DNA of 64,000 nt from Aquatica leii (Eukaryota > Arthropoda > Insecta > Coleoptera > Lampyridae): assembly GCA_035610365.1 (NCBI GenBank), contig CM069435.1, forward strand, positions 61,749,389 to 61,813,388, read 5' to 3'. The notes beneath the pieces were generated by a model. That model had not been told where the DNA came from. It was given only the letters and a program-made list of their open reading frames with translations, and searched no databases. The translations under genes were made by a program, and so were the position numbers. Below are positions 36,275-47,530 of the stretch, in pieces; positions within the stretch are counted from its first letter, which is position 1; the number at the start of each line of letters is the position of its first letter.

Positions 36275-36957
36275 GTTATACAATTTTTTATCGTGGATAA
36301 TTCCCGTGTTGTCGTTATCACACAAGCTGAGTTTTCGTCACACGTCCCAGTAGACATCTTCAAAGCACAGAACAAACTGACTGATTGCGCCGTGATATCT
36401 CGCTTTTATAGACCAACCTTCAATCCAATTCCAAATCTCCGGTAAAGGAAAACTAAAATCTTGGTTAATATTAAAAGGATTTTTAATTATTTCAATGGAT
36501 TCCCTAATTTTTCACTGATAGTAAGTAGAAACATTCGCCAAAATTTTAGTGCTTTCAAACATAATTTGATGATTTGTTGCTAGTACGTGTTCCGCCACCG
36601 CTGACTTCGTAGATTGTTTAAGACGACTGTACTTTTGATACTCCTTAATAAGAATTTCGACGCTTCTACCCGTTTCTCCTATGTATGCACGACTACAAGA
36701 GCAAGGAATGCTATAAAAGCCGCCAGATTGAGTGAAAATACTAAAATTTTGACGAATGTATCTAATTACTATCAGCAAAAAAATTAGGGAATCTATTGAA
36801 ATAATTAAAAATATTTTTAATAAAAACCGAGAGAGCCGGCAATCAATCAGTTTGTTTCGAGCTCTGAAGATGTTCACTGCGACGTGACGTGCCACAAAAG
36901 CTCAGCTTGTGTGATAACGACAATACGGGAATTATCTAGAATGGAAAATTGTATGCA
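36275..36957 (-). mobile_element. Penelope-like element fragments in inverted head-to-head arrangement
   Basis: Arm 36275-36524 (coding sense on the minus strand) and arm 36766-36957 (sense on the plus strand) are inverted copies of the same 3' coding end. Both read (Y)YQxKIRESIEIIKN, then after diverging reach CAGTTTGTT, GAAGATGT and GCTTGTGTGATAACGACAA, ending ACGGGAATTATC. The plus arm lacks about 70 bp present in the minus arm. A GIY-YIG endonuclease lies between and belongs to the minus copy. Penelope-like elements are known for partial inverted and tandem copies at their ends, which fits. Confidence 0.75.
36300..36760 (-). pseudogene. Penelope-like GIY-YIG endonuclease domain
   Basis: The minus strand from about 36730 reads GGFYSIPCSCSRAYIGETGR, then SVEILIKEYQKYSRLKQS, SAVAEHVLATNHQIMFE, STKILANVSTYYQ. 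After one stop (TGA) it continues KIRESIEIIKNPFNINQD and LPEIWNWIEG. F-Y-S...A-Y-I-G-E-T-G-R is the GIY-YIG core, and the CxC and H...H residues are those usual for Penelope-like elements, whose nuclease nicks the target DNA. The upstream 45 or so residues of the uninterrupted frame (to 36895) come from the opposite-strand inverted arm and are not part of the protein. No RT is attached here. Confidence 0.8.
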
Positions 36958-36983
36958 ACTCGTGGAAATCTGAAATATATTAG

Positions 36984-38790
36984 AATTGTCGTTTAACACA
37001 TTTTTAATCAACCTATCTGCTTCTTTTCCGTCAACTTTTATTCAGTCCATTTATAGATTCTTTTCGACATCAAACCCGCATGTTTTTGATGTCGTCTTTC
37101 CATCTCATCTAGAGGCGTCTTTGTTCTCTTTTTCCTGGCTAAAGGCGTCATCTCGTAATTTGTATATTCCATCGCTCATCTTTTTCTCGAGCGTTATGAT
37201 CGGCAAATTGCCGTTAGTTGAGTTGCTTGTTTTTTTACATCTTTGATTTTTGTTCTTTCATCTAGGCGTTTTGTTTTTTAATGTTTAAAGTTATATTCAA
37301 CATTTGTCTTTCTATTGCTCTCTGTGTTACCGCCATTTTTTCTATATTTTGCTTTGTTAAAGTCCACGTCTGGGCTCCATAGGTCAGAACGGACAAAACA
37401 CACAGGCGCCAAACACTTTTGTTTTAAGGTGCTGTAAATTTTTTCTGTTTTTTAAAATATGGTTTAATCTCTCGAGTTAGAGCAATTTTCATTTTCTTTA
37501 CTAATAATATCTGTTTTTTGTTGTTTTTAGTTTAGTTTGATACGTTGACCTGAGCATATGTAATTGTTTTTTTTAGTTATCAATAGTTGTATTCATTTAT
37601 TTATCTATATTTGTCATTACTTTAGATTTTGTAGTGTTCGTTTTTGTTTGTGTTCGTTTTGTTCGGATTGTTCATTTAGTTTTTGTATCATTGAGCGTTG
37701 TAATGTCATCTGCCTATTTAATGTTTTTTAAAAATTTTCCATTGATGTTAATGTTATTTGTCTCTAAAAAAGTCTACCAACGCTGCTATGAATGGTTTTG
37801 TGGAAAGAGGATCTCTTCGTCTTACTCTTCTTCTTATTGGAATGTTTTCTACTTTCTGATCCTGTAACTCTATGTTGGTTATTGCATCTTTATAATTATT
37901 GTAAATCAGAGTCATGTATCAATAATCAATTCTGATTTTTCATAGTGCTTTTTGATGACTCATTCTTTGATTGGGTCAAACGCTTTTTGATAATCTATAA
38001 GAGCAATAAACAAAGGCAGATGGTATTCATTTACTTTGTCTATCATCAGCTTGACAGTTAGTAAGTGGGTTGTGGTGCTTTTTGAACCCGGCTTGTTCGT
38101 GTATAAGGAAGGATTTGCACCGTGAATTTATTAAGCACGTTTAGATCTTGAATTATGTTTTTTTTTGATAATACATAATCAATTTTGTTTTTGACTTGTC
38201 CATTTTGGGCTTGTATTTTTTTGGAAGAAAGTATTTATGATTTCTCGCTTTCTAAAAATGTATAGTGTTTTCCCTTTGGATTACTGTGAGTCTATATTTT
38301 ACTACGTTGTCGTCTCCTGTTTTTTTGCCAAACTTAGCGTTAGTATCTCCGATGTTAATTTTGTATTTTGTTTTGCAATATTTTTTTGCTATAGAGACAT
38401 TTTTATAAAAATCATCTATTTAGTCATCATCGTGCGTTATGGTAGGGGCGTATGTTTATACTATATGTATATATTTTGCGGTTTATTTCTAGTATTATGT
38501 AGGCTAGCCTTGTTGTCATTGTTTTAAACTATTTTATCATTTTTGTTGTATTTCAAGAAACAATAAATCTCCTACAGTGTTATTTTCTTCACATTCATTG
38601 TAATATAGTAAATTTGCGTTTCTTTTTTTTTTTTCATGTCTCCGCTATGTTAATTACATCTTATTGGATGATTTTTAGTTATTTTTCTAATTCTTGGACT
38701 CTATTTGCATTACTCAAGGTTCTGACATTGTATGTTCCATAAAATAATTTTGTCGTTTTGTTTAGTTTTTCTTCTGATTCCTTTTGACAA
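36984..38790 (-). mobile_element. RTE-like non-LTR retrotransposon (endonuclease plus reverse transcriptase), relic
   Basis: On the minus strand the full order of a LINE pol is visible, broken in many places. Endonuclease: FYGTYNVRTLSNANRVQELE (about 38680-38740), DDFYKNVSIAKKYC, INIGDTNAKFGKKTGDDNVV (the G-D-x-N-A-K motif, about 38310-38370), NHKYFLPKKY. Reverse transcriptase: VNEYHLPLFIALIDYQKAFD (about 37975-38040), NININGKFLKNIK then ADDITTLND (catalytic A-D-D, about 37690-37720). C-terminal part: VLSVLTYGAQTWTLTK and MAVTQRAIERQMLNI (about 37320-37400). The YGAQTWTL word and order point to the RTE/BovB-like endonuclease-RT group; the exact clade is uncertain. Antisense to the PKC exon. 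Confidence 0.85.
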
Positions 38791-39189
38791 ATTTTAAATT
38801 TTTTTGTCTTCAAGCACAAGCGCTCGTTACATTTTGTACGCGTTAAAAATACTTGTTTGTTTTTTCTACATATATAAGATTCTCATAATAACCAAATAAA
38901 AAAAGATCGACGCAAGAACGCATTTATTGAAAAACGAATATCAAAATATACGACAGAAGGAATTTTAGGTAAAATGAGATTTACGTGAGTTTGTCCTTCA
39001 AGTTTACCAGTTTGGGACATTGCTAGTGGAGTACAGAATATAAATTTATTACGTAAAAACAATAAGATAAAATACTATTTGAACCTATTTTAAAAAAAAG
39101 GGTTGCATAAACTAATATTCGTGCTCAACACAAAATGCTAAAAGTTAGAAAAACGTTTATAAAGAAAAGTTTTTCCATTTTATAGTTCT
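38791..39189. other. Spacer between LINE and piggyBac relics
   Basis: No convincing motif. Some of it may be the LINE 5' end or the decayed piggyBac N-terminus. Confidence 0.4.
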
Positions 39190-41480
39190 TTTATTGTTGA
39201 TGTCTCAGGTAAAAAAATAGGATTACTGGTCTACAGATAATTTGTTTGCTAAAAAATGTTTTGAAATCGTTTTCCAGAAATAATAAGGCACTTGAATTCT
39301 AGTAATAATTTTAATGTACAAAAGGTAATACTTTACACAAAAAAACGTATTGAATTAGATAACAATTTTACAATAATTGTAATATCCAATTAAAAATGGT
39401 GTTATTGATCAAAGTATGGTTCTTTTCAAAGGGAGACAGTATATAAAAACCAGGAGACATCAATTTGGAATAAAACTACTACTTGCGTTTTATACGATTG
39501 CAAAGCAGGCTTTGTTTTGGAATTTCTAGTATACATTGACAAGAACAACGATTAAAATAGAGACAGTGACAACAGTTTAGAATTGTCAGGAGATGTTTTA
39601 ACTCTTTTGAAGTCTTACGCGAACAAAGGTCATTCATTTTGTTAGATGTCGTTTTGTATTCATCGGAAATATTTATTCTAAATCAAAATTAACGGCTGCA
39701 CTGCTAAGAACGCTACCAATTATCATTTTGCTTTACGGGGGATAAACGCGGTACAGCAACTTTTGCTTGTTCTTTGACTGTTTGAAAATCGCTGTGAACG
39801 TTCGTTTACCTGGGTGTTATTTTAATACATGCAAGTAGTTTTATTTCTGTTGAATTTTCTTCGGCAGTGATTTTTATCACGCTTTTAGCGGATGTGCTGG
39901 GGAACACGTATTCCACGTGTTGGTCAAATTTGGCGTTTTGGGGTAATTACGCGACGTTCCCGGTAGTAAAACAATTTTTAAACATAGCGTCGTCACTTTA
40001 TCTTTATACCTTTTTTTAGCGAGTTTTGGGGTATTGTCATGCTATCTTTGTACCCGGCTGTTCTCAAGATATGTATGTAACCTGTAGAGTCCACCTCGTT
40101 TAACGTAATTGGAAGAGACGAGAGAACACTCACAGCTGTATCAGTATCGTATTACTTTGTTAAATTGTTTTATGCACACTATTTGGTATAGCATATATGT
40201 ATCTTCTTGCATTTATATTTATTGGTATACTTATGGTAGCTTTGTGCGTAGTATGTTTTGGTAACGTATAATTTTGCGTTATATAATTTGTTTTAATTGC
40301 ATTCATTAACCGTCAGCCATCAGCATATTAACTTATTTTATGTAATAACGTTAGATTATACTGACTTAAATTTACTTTCAATGGCAAACTTTATATTATA
40401 TAATAATAACATTAACCGTCGTACATAAGCTTATGTATCACGCATAGTTTTCGTTTTAAATTAGATAAATAGGAGTAGTGTAATTCACTACAATTGACGA
40501 AGAAGTGTCAGCTGAGTAAGTTTTTGTACTCATATTTTACTTTTTTTGCCATTCATTTCTATTATTCTCGATTTATTTTACGACTGTACATTAGACGAGG
40601 TAGTTTGTTCGTGTAATATTTATATTTAATTTAAAACTATTCACTTATAATATTTGTAAGCAATTAAATATAATTAGTTGTTTGGTAAGTTGCCTGAACG
40701 AAACGGTTTACATTGATATTGTAGCTGTGATATTACTATATTAATCAACAGGTCTCTTTTAATGCCTTTTTAATTTAGTGTAAAATTAGCACAACGTGAT
40801 TTGCGATCCGCTTGCCGATATAACTGAGTTAGTCACCAGCAATAAAATTGCGAAAAAGTTTTCGTAACAATTTTTCAGTGATACTACACAAGTTCAATTT
40901 TGATAAATTGTCTTTTTGAGCGCAAGACAAACTCTTGTAAAGCTCTTCGTATAAATCATAAACATGCTAGTTTTTGAAAAAATATAAAAAGGGAGAACAG
41001 AGTGGCATATCCATTGAAATGAAAAGACGATTTACAGAATTGACATAATGATTAGCATTACTTATTGCAAGCAACGTACCTTAAAATGCTTCAAGAATTT
41101 TTTATTTGATACTCTGGATATATATGCATGCCAAAAGCACGTTTTATGTAAGACCCAAAACACCACTAACATCTTGTTTCACGCCTCACATCTAACAGTT
41201 ATCAGCCAAAAAAAATTTTTTATTCTTCTGTTTTTGTCAATTTTTTTATATTATAAGCATTTTTATTTTTCACCTATCCAACAATGTAACAAATAAAACA
41301 GAACATGCAATTCACCAACGTGGTCAACAAAAGTTTTTTGCAAAAATTAAACGATCAAACGTGAAAATGCCGGGTTTGCTCTCATATGATAAAAAATGAG
41401 AAAAAAGAAAAGAATCAATAGTCATGTGCAAAGATTGTAAAGTCGGGTTCTGTGATGCACACGATGCATACTAAAAATTA
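39190..41480 (+). pseudogene. PiggyBac transposase relic 2, interrupted
   Basis: Plus strand, several frames. DYWSTDNLFAKKCFEI near 39215-39270; NRFPEIIRHLNSSNNFNVQK (about 39270-39320); SMVLFKGRQYIKTRRHQFGI (about 39415-39475), the catalytic D/E-S-M-V block with its Asp just before; CVLYDCKAGFVLEFLVYIDK; GDVLTLLKSYANKGHSF (about 39590-39640). After about 1.2 kb with little similarity, RTLKCFKNFLFDTLDIYACQ (about 41075-41140) and HASHLTVI match the C-terminal core, and CKDCKVGFCDAHDAY (about 41435-41475) matches the cysteine-rich tail. The order is right, so I treat it as one element with an insertion or badly decayed middle (39770-40960). Not functional. Confidence 0.72.
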
Positions 41481-41489
41481 GAATATTTC

Positions 41490-43499
41490 AGCGAGTTCGG
41501 GTCAGAATGAATTGCTACAAGTTTTGTTTTTAACAACTCTTATTTTATTTCTTTATGTGGATGCAAAATGATATCAACTATTTGTAATAGCACATGTGCC
41601 TCAATGGCCCATGCCACATAATTGAATTTAGATTGCTTCGATCTAATGATAATTTTTCCACTACTCGTTTTATAGGCGTTCATTATTACGTATTAGTAGG
41701 CTGTGAAGTAACACTTTTTCAAACGCAGCGAATAATATTTCATATTGACCACTGGTTAATAATAAAGATTTACGTTTTCTGATAATTATATAGCAGTTTT
41801 AGAGAAAAAAAGTTTACAAAACTGTCTACCAGAGGCAAGAGATTCATTTTAAGAATTTAAATTGTTTATTAAACAAATTAATTTAATTTTAGAAAAGTTA
41901 TCTGAAGTTTGCGTTTTACTAAATGCGAATATATTTGAAATTAATATTTTAAATTTTAAACTTGATTTAGTAACAGATAAAAAATTTTAATAATTCCAGT
42001 AGCGGAAAAAATTGTATATAAACCACGGTTATGGAAGAGATTATAACCTGCGCGTATCAAATAGTTTTTGATCCTGGTATATAATATACTATTTCTCACG
42101 TTATAAGAGTTTTTTTTACATAAAAATTACTGATCACGTAGTTTGAATTAAAGGTTTATTCTGTTCTATATTTTCTTAAATAATTAATGGTATTTCTATT
42201 TATGTATTTTGTTTGTACTAAACTAATAGCTTGTGCAACTTTATCCATTGTTTGCTAGTTTTTATTTTTTTATATCTTGATAAAACGTTGAATAAACTCT
42301 TTTTTAATATATTTATTTAAACATAACAAAAACTCAAAAAAATTTAGTTATCAAGAATATCAGTGCACGAAATATTCAATTATTTGATTAATTGTCATTT
42401 TTACTAACACCTACAATTATTATTATGCAAATTTACATAATACTACAAGAAATACAATATAATACGACTTATGTTATTTTGATTTAATGGTCATTTAATA
42501 TAGAATTATACTTATTATTATTAGTACTGATAAATAAATAAATAACATCAGAATGTATGTTTTAATATTTCAAATATCTCAATCTATAGATTTTATATTA
42601 CCTAATACTATACACGTATAAACTAATTTATTTCGTTATTGTGCTGTTTGTGACTTTAGTGGACTCACATTAATTCAAACCGTAACACTGCGTGTGACTT
42701 TATTATCTAGTTATGTTTTAATGATGACGTGCTTGAGTTCTTTAACAGTTTTAAACGTATTTTATCCTATTTAGTTGATTATGATTTTTGTGCTTTAAAG
42801 AAAGCAAGTTTAACGTCGACAACTTAAAGAAGTTGTACGTTTTTTTTAAACTACAAAAGTACACTTGTTACTTTAGTTTTAGTGACAACTGTATTGAACC
42901 ACGCAATACGTTGCATGTCTTTAATAAGATTTTTATTTCATTCATAGTATTAAAAGCGTCTTTATGTTTATACCTAAAATTGTTTTAGAATTAAAGTAAT
43001 ACTATATTTGCAGACATATCTCAGTTGCAAACTTTTAATTGTTTTTCTTTAAGTTCTTTATGAATTATATGATTTATTTATTTTTTTATAATTAGTAAAA
43101 TTTATCATAATTTTACTACATTGAGACGAGTTTTTTTAATTAAATACATTTAAGTAAGCACTTTGCGTAAAAAGTAATAAATACGTACGTCATAAAAATA
43201 ATCAGAATTGTATAGAATCTACCAGTTGGTTTTTCTTTTTACATTTGCAATTACCAACTTGATTTTATGATAATGAAGCAATACATATAGTTTTTCTTTC
43301 AAATTATTTATAATTTTTATTAGTACATTAATCTTGTGAGTAATTTAAAAGTATAATTTGATACTAATAAATGCGTGGTCACATACAAGTTTTTATTTAA
43401 GCATTAACTTAATTATATTTTTAAATCTATTAATAGATTTTATGTCGTGTTATATTATGTTTTAATACTACAAAAATTTATATTACGTTTTTGTTGCAG
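41490..43499. other. AT-rich, probably intron upstream of the PKC micro-exon
   Basis: No gene or motif-bearing frame. Ends in the polypyrimidine tract and acceptor ACGTTTTTGTTGCAG of the exon at 43500. Confidence 0.55.
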
Positions 43500-43531
43500 G
43501 GGATTTGGTAAACAAGGATTCCAGTGCCAAG
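43500..43531 (+). CDS. 32-nt micro-exon of a conventional protein kinase C gene (C1A domain)
   Basis: The exon sits between ...TTTTTGTTGCAG and GTATGT. Its first base completes a codon, ten codons then read GFGKQGFQCQ, and one base begins the next codon. In conventional PKCs the segment ...CxxCxDFIW-GFGKQGFQCQ-VC... lies in the first C1 zinc finger, which binds diacylglycerol and phorbol ester and brings the kinase to the membrane. The W before and V after need exactly TG/G and G/TN at the junctions, as here. From memory, vertebrate PRKCA and PRKCB have a 32-bp exon coding the same ten residues, so the intron positions look ancient. Novel PKCs read FGKQGYQCQ or LNKQGYKC instead, so this is a conventional isoform (Pkc53E or inaC type in flies); which paralogue cannot be told. 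I saw no neighbouring PKC exon in the window. Confidence 0.85.
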
Positions 43532-46268
43532 GTATGTAATTAAGTAGTTATATTCAATTTATTACCAAACTAAGTTGCATAATTTGTGCGGCAATACTTT
43601 AAACAAAAAAGTATTAAATAACGTTAACTAAATGATTAAAAAAAGTTAAAACCGGTAACTTTTAAGTTACTAAATAGGTTGTTTTAGTTTAGAAATTAAA
43701 ACGATCTGTATCATTTAGTTTTAACTAACATTAACAGACAAAATTGTCGTTATTTTTTACATACCTTAATGAAACATTTAATAATAATAAAGTAAACAAA
43801 ATTAAATTTTACTATGTACATATATATAGGAAGCATTTTTAAAAATATGTGTTTTTTAAATAGAATCATTTTATGTCAACTGGTCCAGCGCTAGTTGCTT
43901 GACTATTTTTTATGTTTTAAAACTTACATATGTATTATTTAATGTTTAAGTACCCTAAAATAGTTTTCCATATATTTTTATGGCATCACGTTTTTTTTGG
44001 AAAAACTTATTCAAGTCCTACGTGATTTTTTGAATTTGCAGAGGTAAATGACATACTGTTTTCCTACGTTAGTTAATGCTTAAAGTTATAATTTCCATTA
44101 ATCAAATACTTCTCTTTTCATTTATAAAATTTTAACCTTTGTCATTACAACACAAATAGAATTTTAAGCTCATTAAATTTTATTAAAGGTTGGCAAACTC
44201 AATTTTTCTTTAATTAACCAGTGCTGTTTTTAAAATTTATTGATAAAGCTAGTTTTTTTGCAGTAAACCTTAATAAAGTGTTTTTATATAATTTCTTTTA
44301 ATTTGTTGTTGTTTTTAAAAATAGGAGTATTTTTTTATTGTATTTATTTAATCAAACATTTTATGTGCACAGTGGACGTATTTATTCGCAGAAAACTGTT
44401 TAATCGTTTGACAACTTGAAAAAATTAACACAATCCGACAATATATTACCAATATGTATCTAATATAGTAGATTTATTGGCCAATTATAGATAATCCACA
44501 CTGGTCCAATAAAAAATGTGGACATTTGTCAATATTGGTCTTGTATGGTTTTTAAATATTGTTTCTGTAACGAACTTAAATATTAATCTTTTTATGATTT
44601 TCAATATTGTATTATATTTAAAAATATATATCGAATCAATATAAACCTGCAAGTACGAGCCGATATATGTATATTAAATATCGTGAAGTTTTAAGGATAC
44701 TACAAATTGTAATAAATTTAGTTTTATTAATTATATCATGTATATCATTCTATAACATATATTCATAGAGATATGTTAGTCTTGATGTTCTACAATCCAA
44801 AACTGTTAATGTAATGATAGTCACTGTAGGAACATACCTGATACTTTCATTTATTTTGCTTCTGTACCAAGCATCAGCTGTTTCTGTAAAAACCACTGTC
44901 GTACTTCAACTTCTGTGGCAGAATTGAAATGAAATCACGTTGCATCTAATGTTGAATAAGAGTTAAAATACTATGTATCTATTCAATTACTAATACCTAT
45001 AACTACTTTGTACAATAATGTACTTGAGAAGTACAATTTATGCTTCTTTCCTATTGATGAATATTTCAGACAAATCTGCTCATTAATGTTTTCATTTTCA
45101 TAAACAGCAATAGCTGAAAATCAACTTAAGTTTTAATTTATTTTAAACCGAATGTAAACCAATCTAACGGTCCAATTGTGCGAAAAATCGGTATACACTT
45201 CAAAACTCAAGTAATTCATCTTCTCTTCTTGTGTGTGATCAAAAATACAGCTACCTAAAACAGGTTAACAAGTTAATCACTCTAGGAATTTAATAAATTG
45301 ACTTAGGTTTGCTTTGCGCAAATCGACGATTTTGATTCAGTTAAATGTAGAAATTTCTTTAAAAAATCAATATTAGGGTAAACAAGAACAATATCAACTA
45401 AACTTACAACAAATTTGCTAAAATGAAGTCTATTGTTGCTCACAAAAAAAAACACAACGCCGAAACTAAAGTAAGGTTATATTATAGAATATAGATAATG
45501 TCCCAATGTATTGCTACATTACCACGTTTCTTTAATTTCACATATTTTAATGTAATGTAGAAAACCGCAAGATAAACGTAGCTTTTAATTCGTTTAATAA
45601 AGCAATAATTGTACACGGCTATAAATAATATTTATTATTTTACAAAGCAAAACCGTAAGGACAGTTTACTTTATAAAGAACAGGGAGTCAACTATTTCCT
45701 AAAACCGCGAAATTTTTAATTTGCAAAAACACACAACCTTTGTAAATGTGTCTATCACTTCGTTATTGTATACTAACATCGTCAGATAATCTTTCAGCGT
45801 ATACTGCGACGCATTGCATGCATTCTAAAATACAAATTCTTTTACACAAAAGCCCAAAATACTTGGTACACATTAAAAATTGCAGATAAATAAAATTAAG
45901 GTACATTGTGTGTCTTTTTAGTGACGTATATATTGGACCTTAAAAGGTTTTGAACAATATAGATATACATAGAAATATCAACATTAATATAGTTTGTTTA
46001 AATGTTGCAACTTAAATATTGTAATCACAAACATTTGGCCAATATTGCAAAAAACAATATCGGCCAAAACCTGTACTTCAATATTGGATAAATAATGATT
46101 TTTAATGTAGAGAAAAGAAATTTGTGCTAATATTGGATAAATATTTAAATTCAATGTACTATGAATAAATATTGTGCCAATATAAAAACAGAATTTCACC
46201 AACATTCTGTGCTACCAAAGATCCATATTAAAATTTAATTTAATTTGAAATAATTTTTTAGTTTATTA
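43532..46268. other. AT-rich, probably intron downstream of the PKC micro-exon
   Basis: Begins with the donor GTATGTAATT. 44390-44600 and 45940-46200 contain repeated CAATATTGG/CCAATATTG-like words. The ORF at 45984-46205 (-) lies in the second of these and carries no motif. No PKC exon is visible. Confidence 0.5.
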
Positions 46269-46270
46269 TA

Positions 46271-47510
46271 CAAGGGTTGATCCTTTTGCTCCGCCCGTGG
46301 CTCAGTTATAATACAAAATTGGCAAAGATATCATTTTTATTTTTCACTATAGTCTCTATTAAGGTTTACACATTTTTCCTATTGATGTTCTAGCATTTCT
46401 AATGCCTCTCGAAAGAAAGATGGTTCAATGTCTGCAAACCATTAATTTACCGCACATGTAACTTCATTATTCGAAGAAAATCGTTGACCACGCAAGTGTT
46501 CTTTAAGTTTTTGAAATAGCCGGTAATTGTTCGAGGCCAAAGCTAACAAATTTGGCGGATGTTCAACTAATTCGAAACCTGCCTGAGCTATTACGGCTGT
46601 TGCAATGGCAGACCTGTGACTGGGTCCTAATGCAAAAACACTTTTGCGCAACTTCCTCCGACGTTTTTCTTTTATCGCGTCACGTAATTTTGAAACCAAA
46701 TTGGAATAATAAACACCTGTAATTGTTGCTCCCTTTTGCAGGTAATCTAATAAAATTAGCAACTCAAAGTACGGATAGCATGACTTTCCATGCTGAAGGT
46801 TGCATCTTGAATTTTTGCGGCGGTAGTAAACCTTGATGTTTCCACTTCCTATTCTGAATTTTGGTCTCTACATAATGGTAACTTATACATTGTTACTATT
46901 CTTGCAAAAAATGTTTTTTGTCTTGTATATACTGCGGTAAAAGACGACTGCAAATGTCTTTTTAAGTTTGCTTGTGTGCATCTGTTAATATTCGTGATAC
47001 TCATGTTGCAGACAATTTTTTCATGTTCAGTTAGGCAGTAAGTAAGTATATTATGCACCACGTAGTATGAGAGACTATTATCTTCAATTATTTGTCTAAT
47101 AGTCACACGTCGATCTTGCAACATCGGATCATAGATTTCCTTAACATTTTCGTGTGTGGTAGCGGTTGTAAGTGCTGTACCTGCATGTTTGTATGTACAC
47201 GACTGTTTACCACATTTACTCACGACACTTTTCACCTGATACTGCAGATTTCCGTATGTATCTACTAAATTTTTATGAATTTGCGTTGGGGTCATCTCTT
47301 TTAAACGCAAGTATTTAACCACCGCTCGTTGCTCGACACGATCTATTTTGATACTAGAATGTGACTCTCTCGAATTCGGGCTTCTACTGTAGGCACGTTT
47401 CACACTTGTAGTTTCTAGCGTGAGTCTATACATAATTGGTTACAATCTGACGTGATAATAAATGTTTTAATTTATAAATAGGTCAGGGGTGAAGCAAAAG
47501 TATCAACCCT
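46271..47510 (-). mobile_element. Mariner element E, 1.24 kb, with TIRs and TA sites
   Basis: The left end CAAGGGTTGATCCTTTTGCT (46271) and the reverse complement of the right end (AGGGTTGATACTTTTGCTTC) are inverted copies. TA lies outside both (46269-46270 and 47511-47512). The length matches a complete mariner. The interior is one degraded transposase on the minus strand. Confidence 0.87.
46340..47433 (-). pseudogene. Mariner transposase E, full length but catalytically dead
   Basis: N-terminal frame 47433-46849: RVEQRAVVKYLRLKEMTPTQ and IHKNLVDTYGNLQ (first helix-turn-helix), ALTTATTHENVKEIYDPMLQ, DRRVTIRQIIEDNSLSYYVV (second helix-turn-helix), FARIVTMYKLPLC (first catalytic block, V-T-M-D-E-T normally, here Y-K). 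A linking piece (46763-46848) reads FTTAAKIQDATFSMESHAI. Second frame 46762-46442: LDYLQKGATITGVYYSNLV, KLRDAIKEKRRRKLRK, FALGPSHRS (second block, Asp-Asn lost), ELVEHPPNLLALASNNYRLF (third block, Asp lost), QKLKEHLRGQRFSSNNEV. It then continues past a stop to VNLNRDYSEK. All three acidic residues are gone, so this copy cannot cut DNA. Confidence 0.92.
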
Positions 47511-47530
47511 TAAAATACGTTATCCAGATA

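Noticed and set aside
36761-36895. N-terminal 45 residues of the 127-codon frame with the GIY-YIG domain.
   Set aside because: This part is the reverse strand of the opposite Penelope arm (sense KIRESIEI on plus), so it is not part of the nuclease.
44850-44945. Minus-strand reading FNSATEVEVRQWFLQKQ, like the C-terminal part of a mariner transposase.
   Set aside because: About 25 codons only, with no further mariner motif on either side; too short to call.
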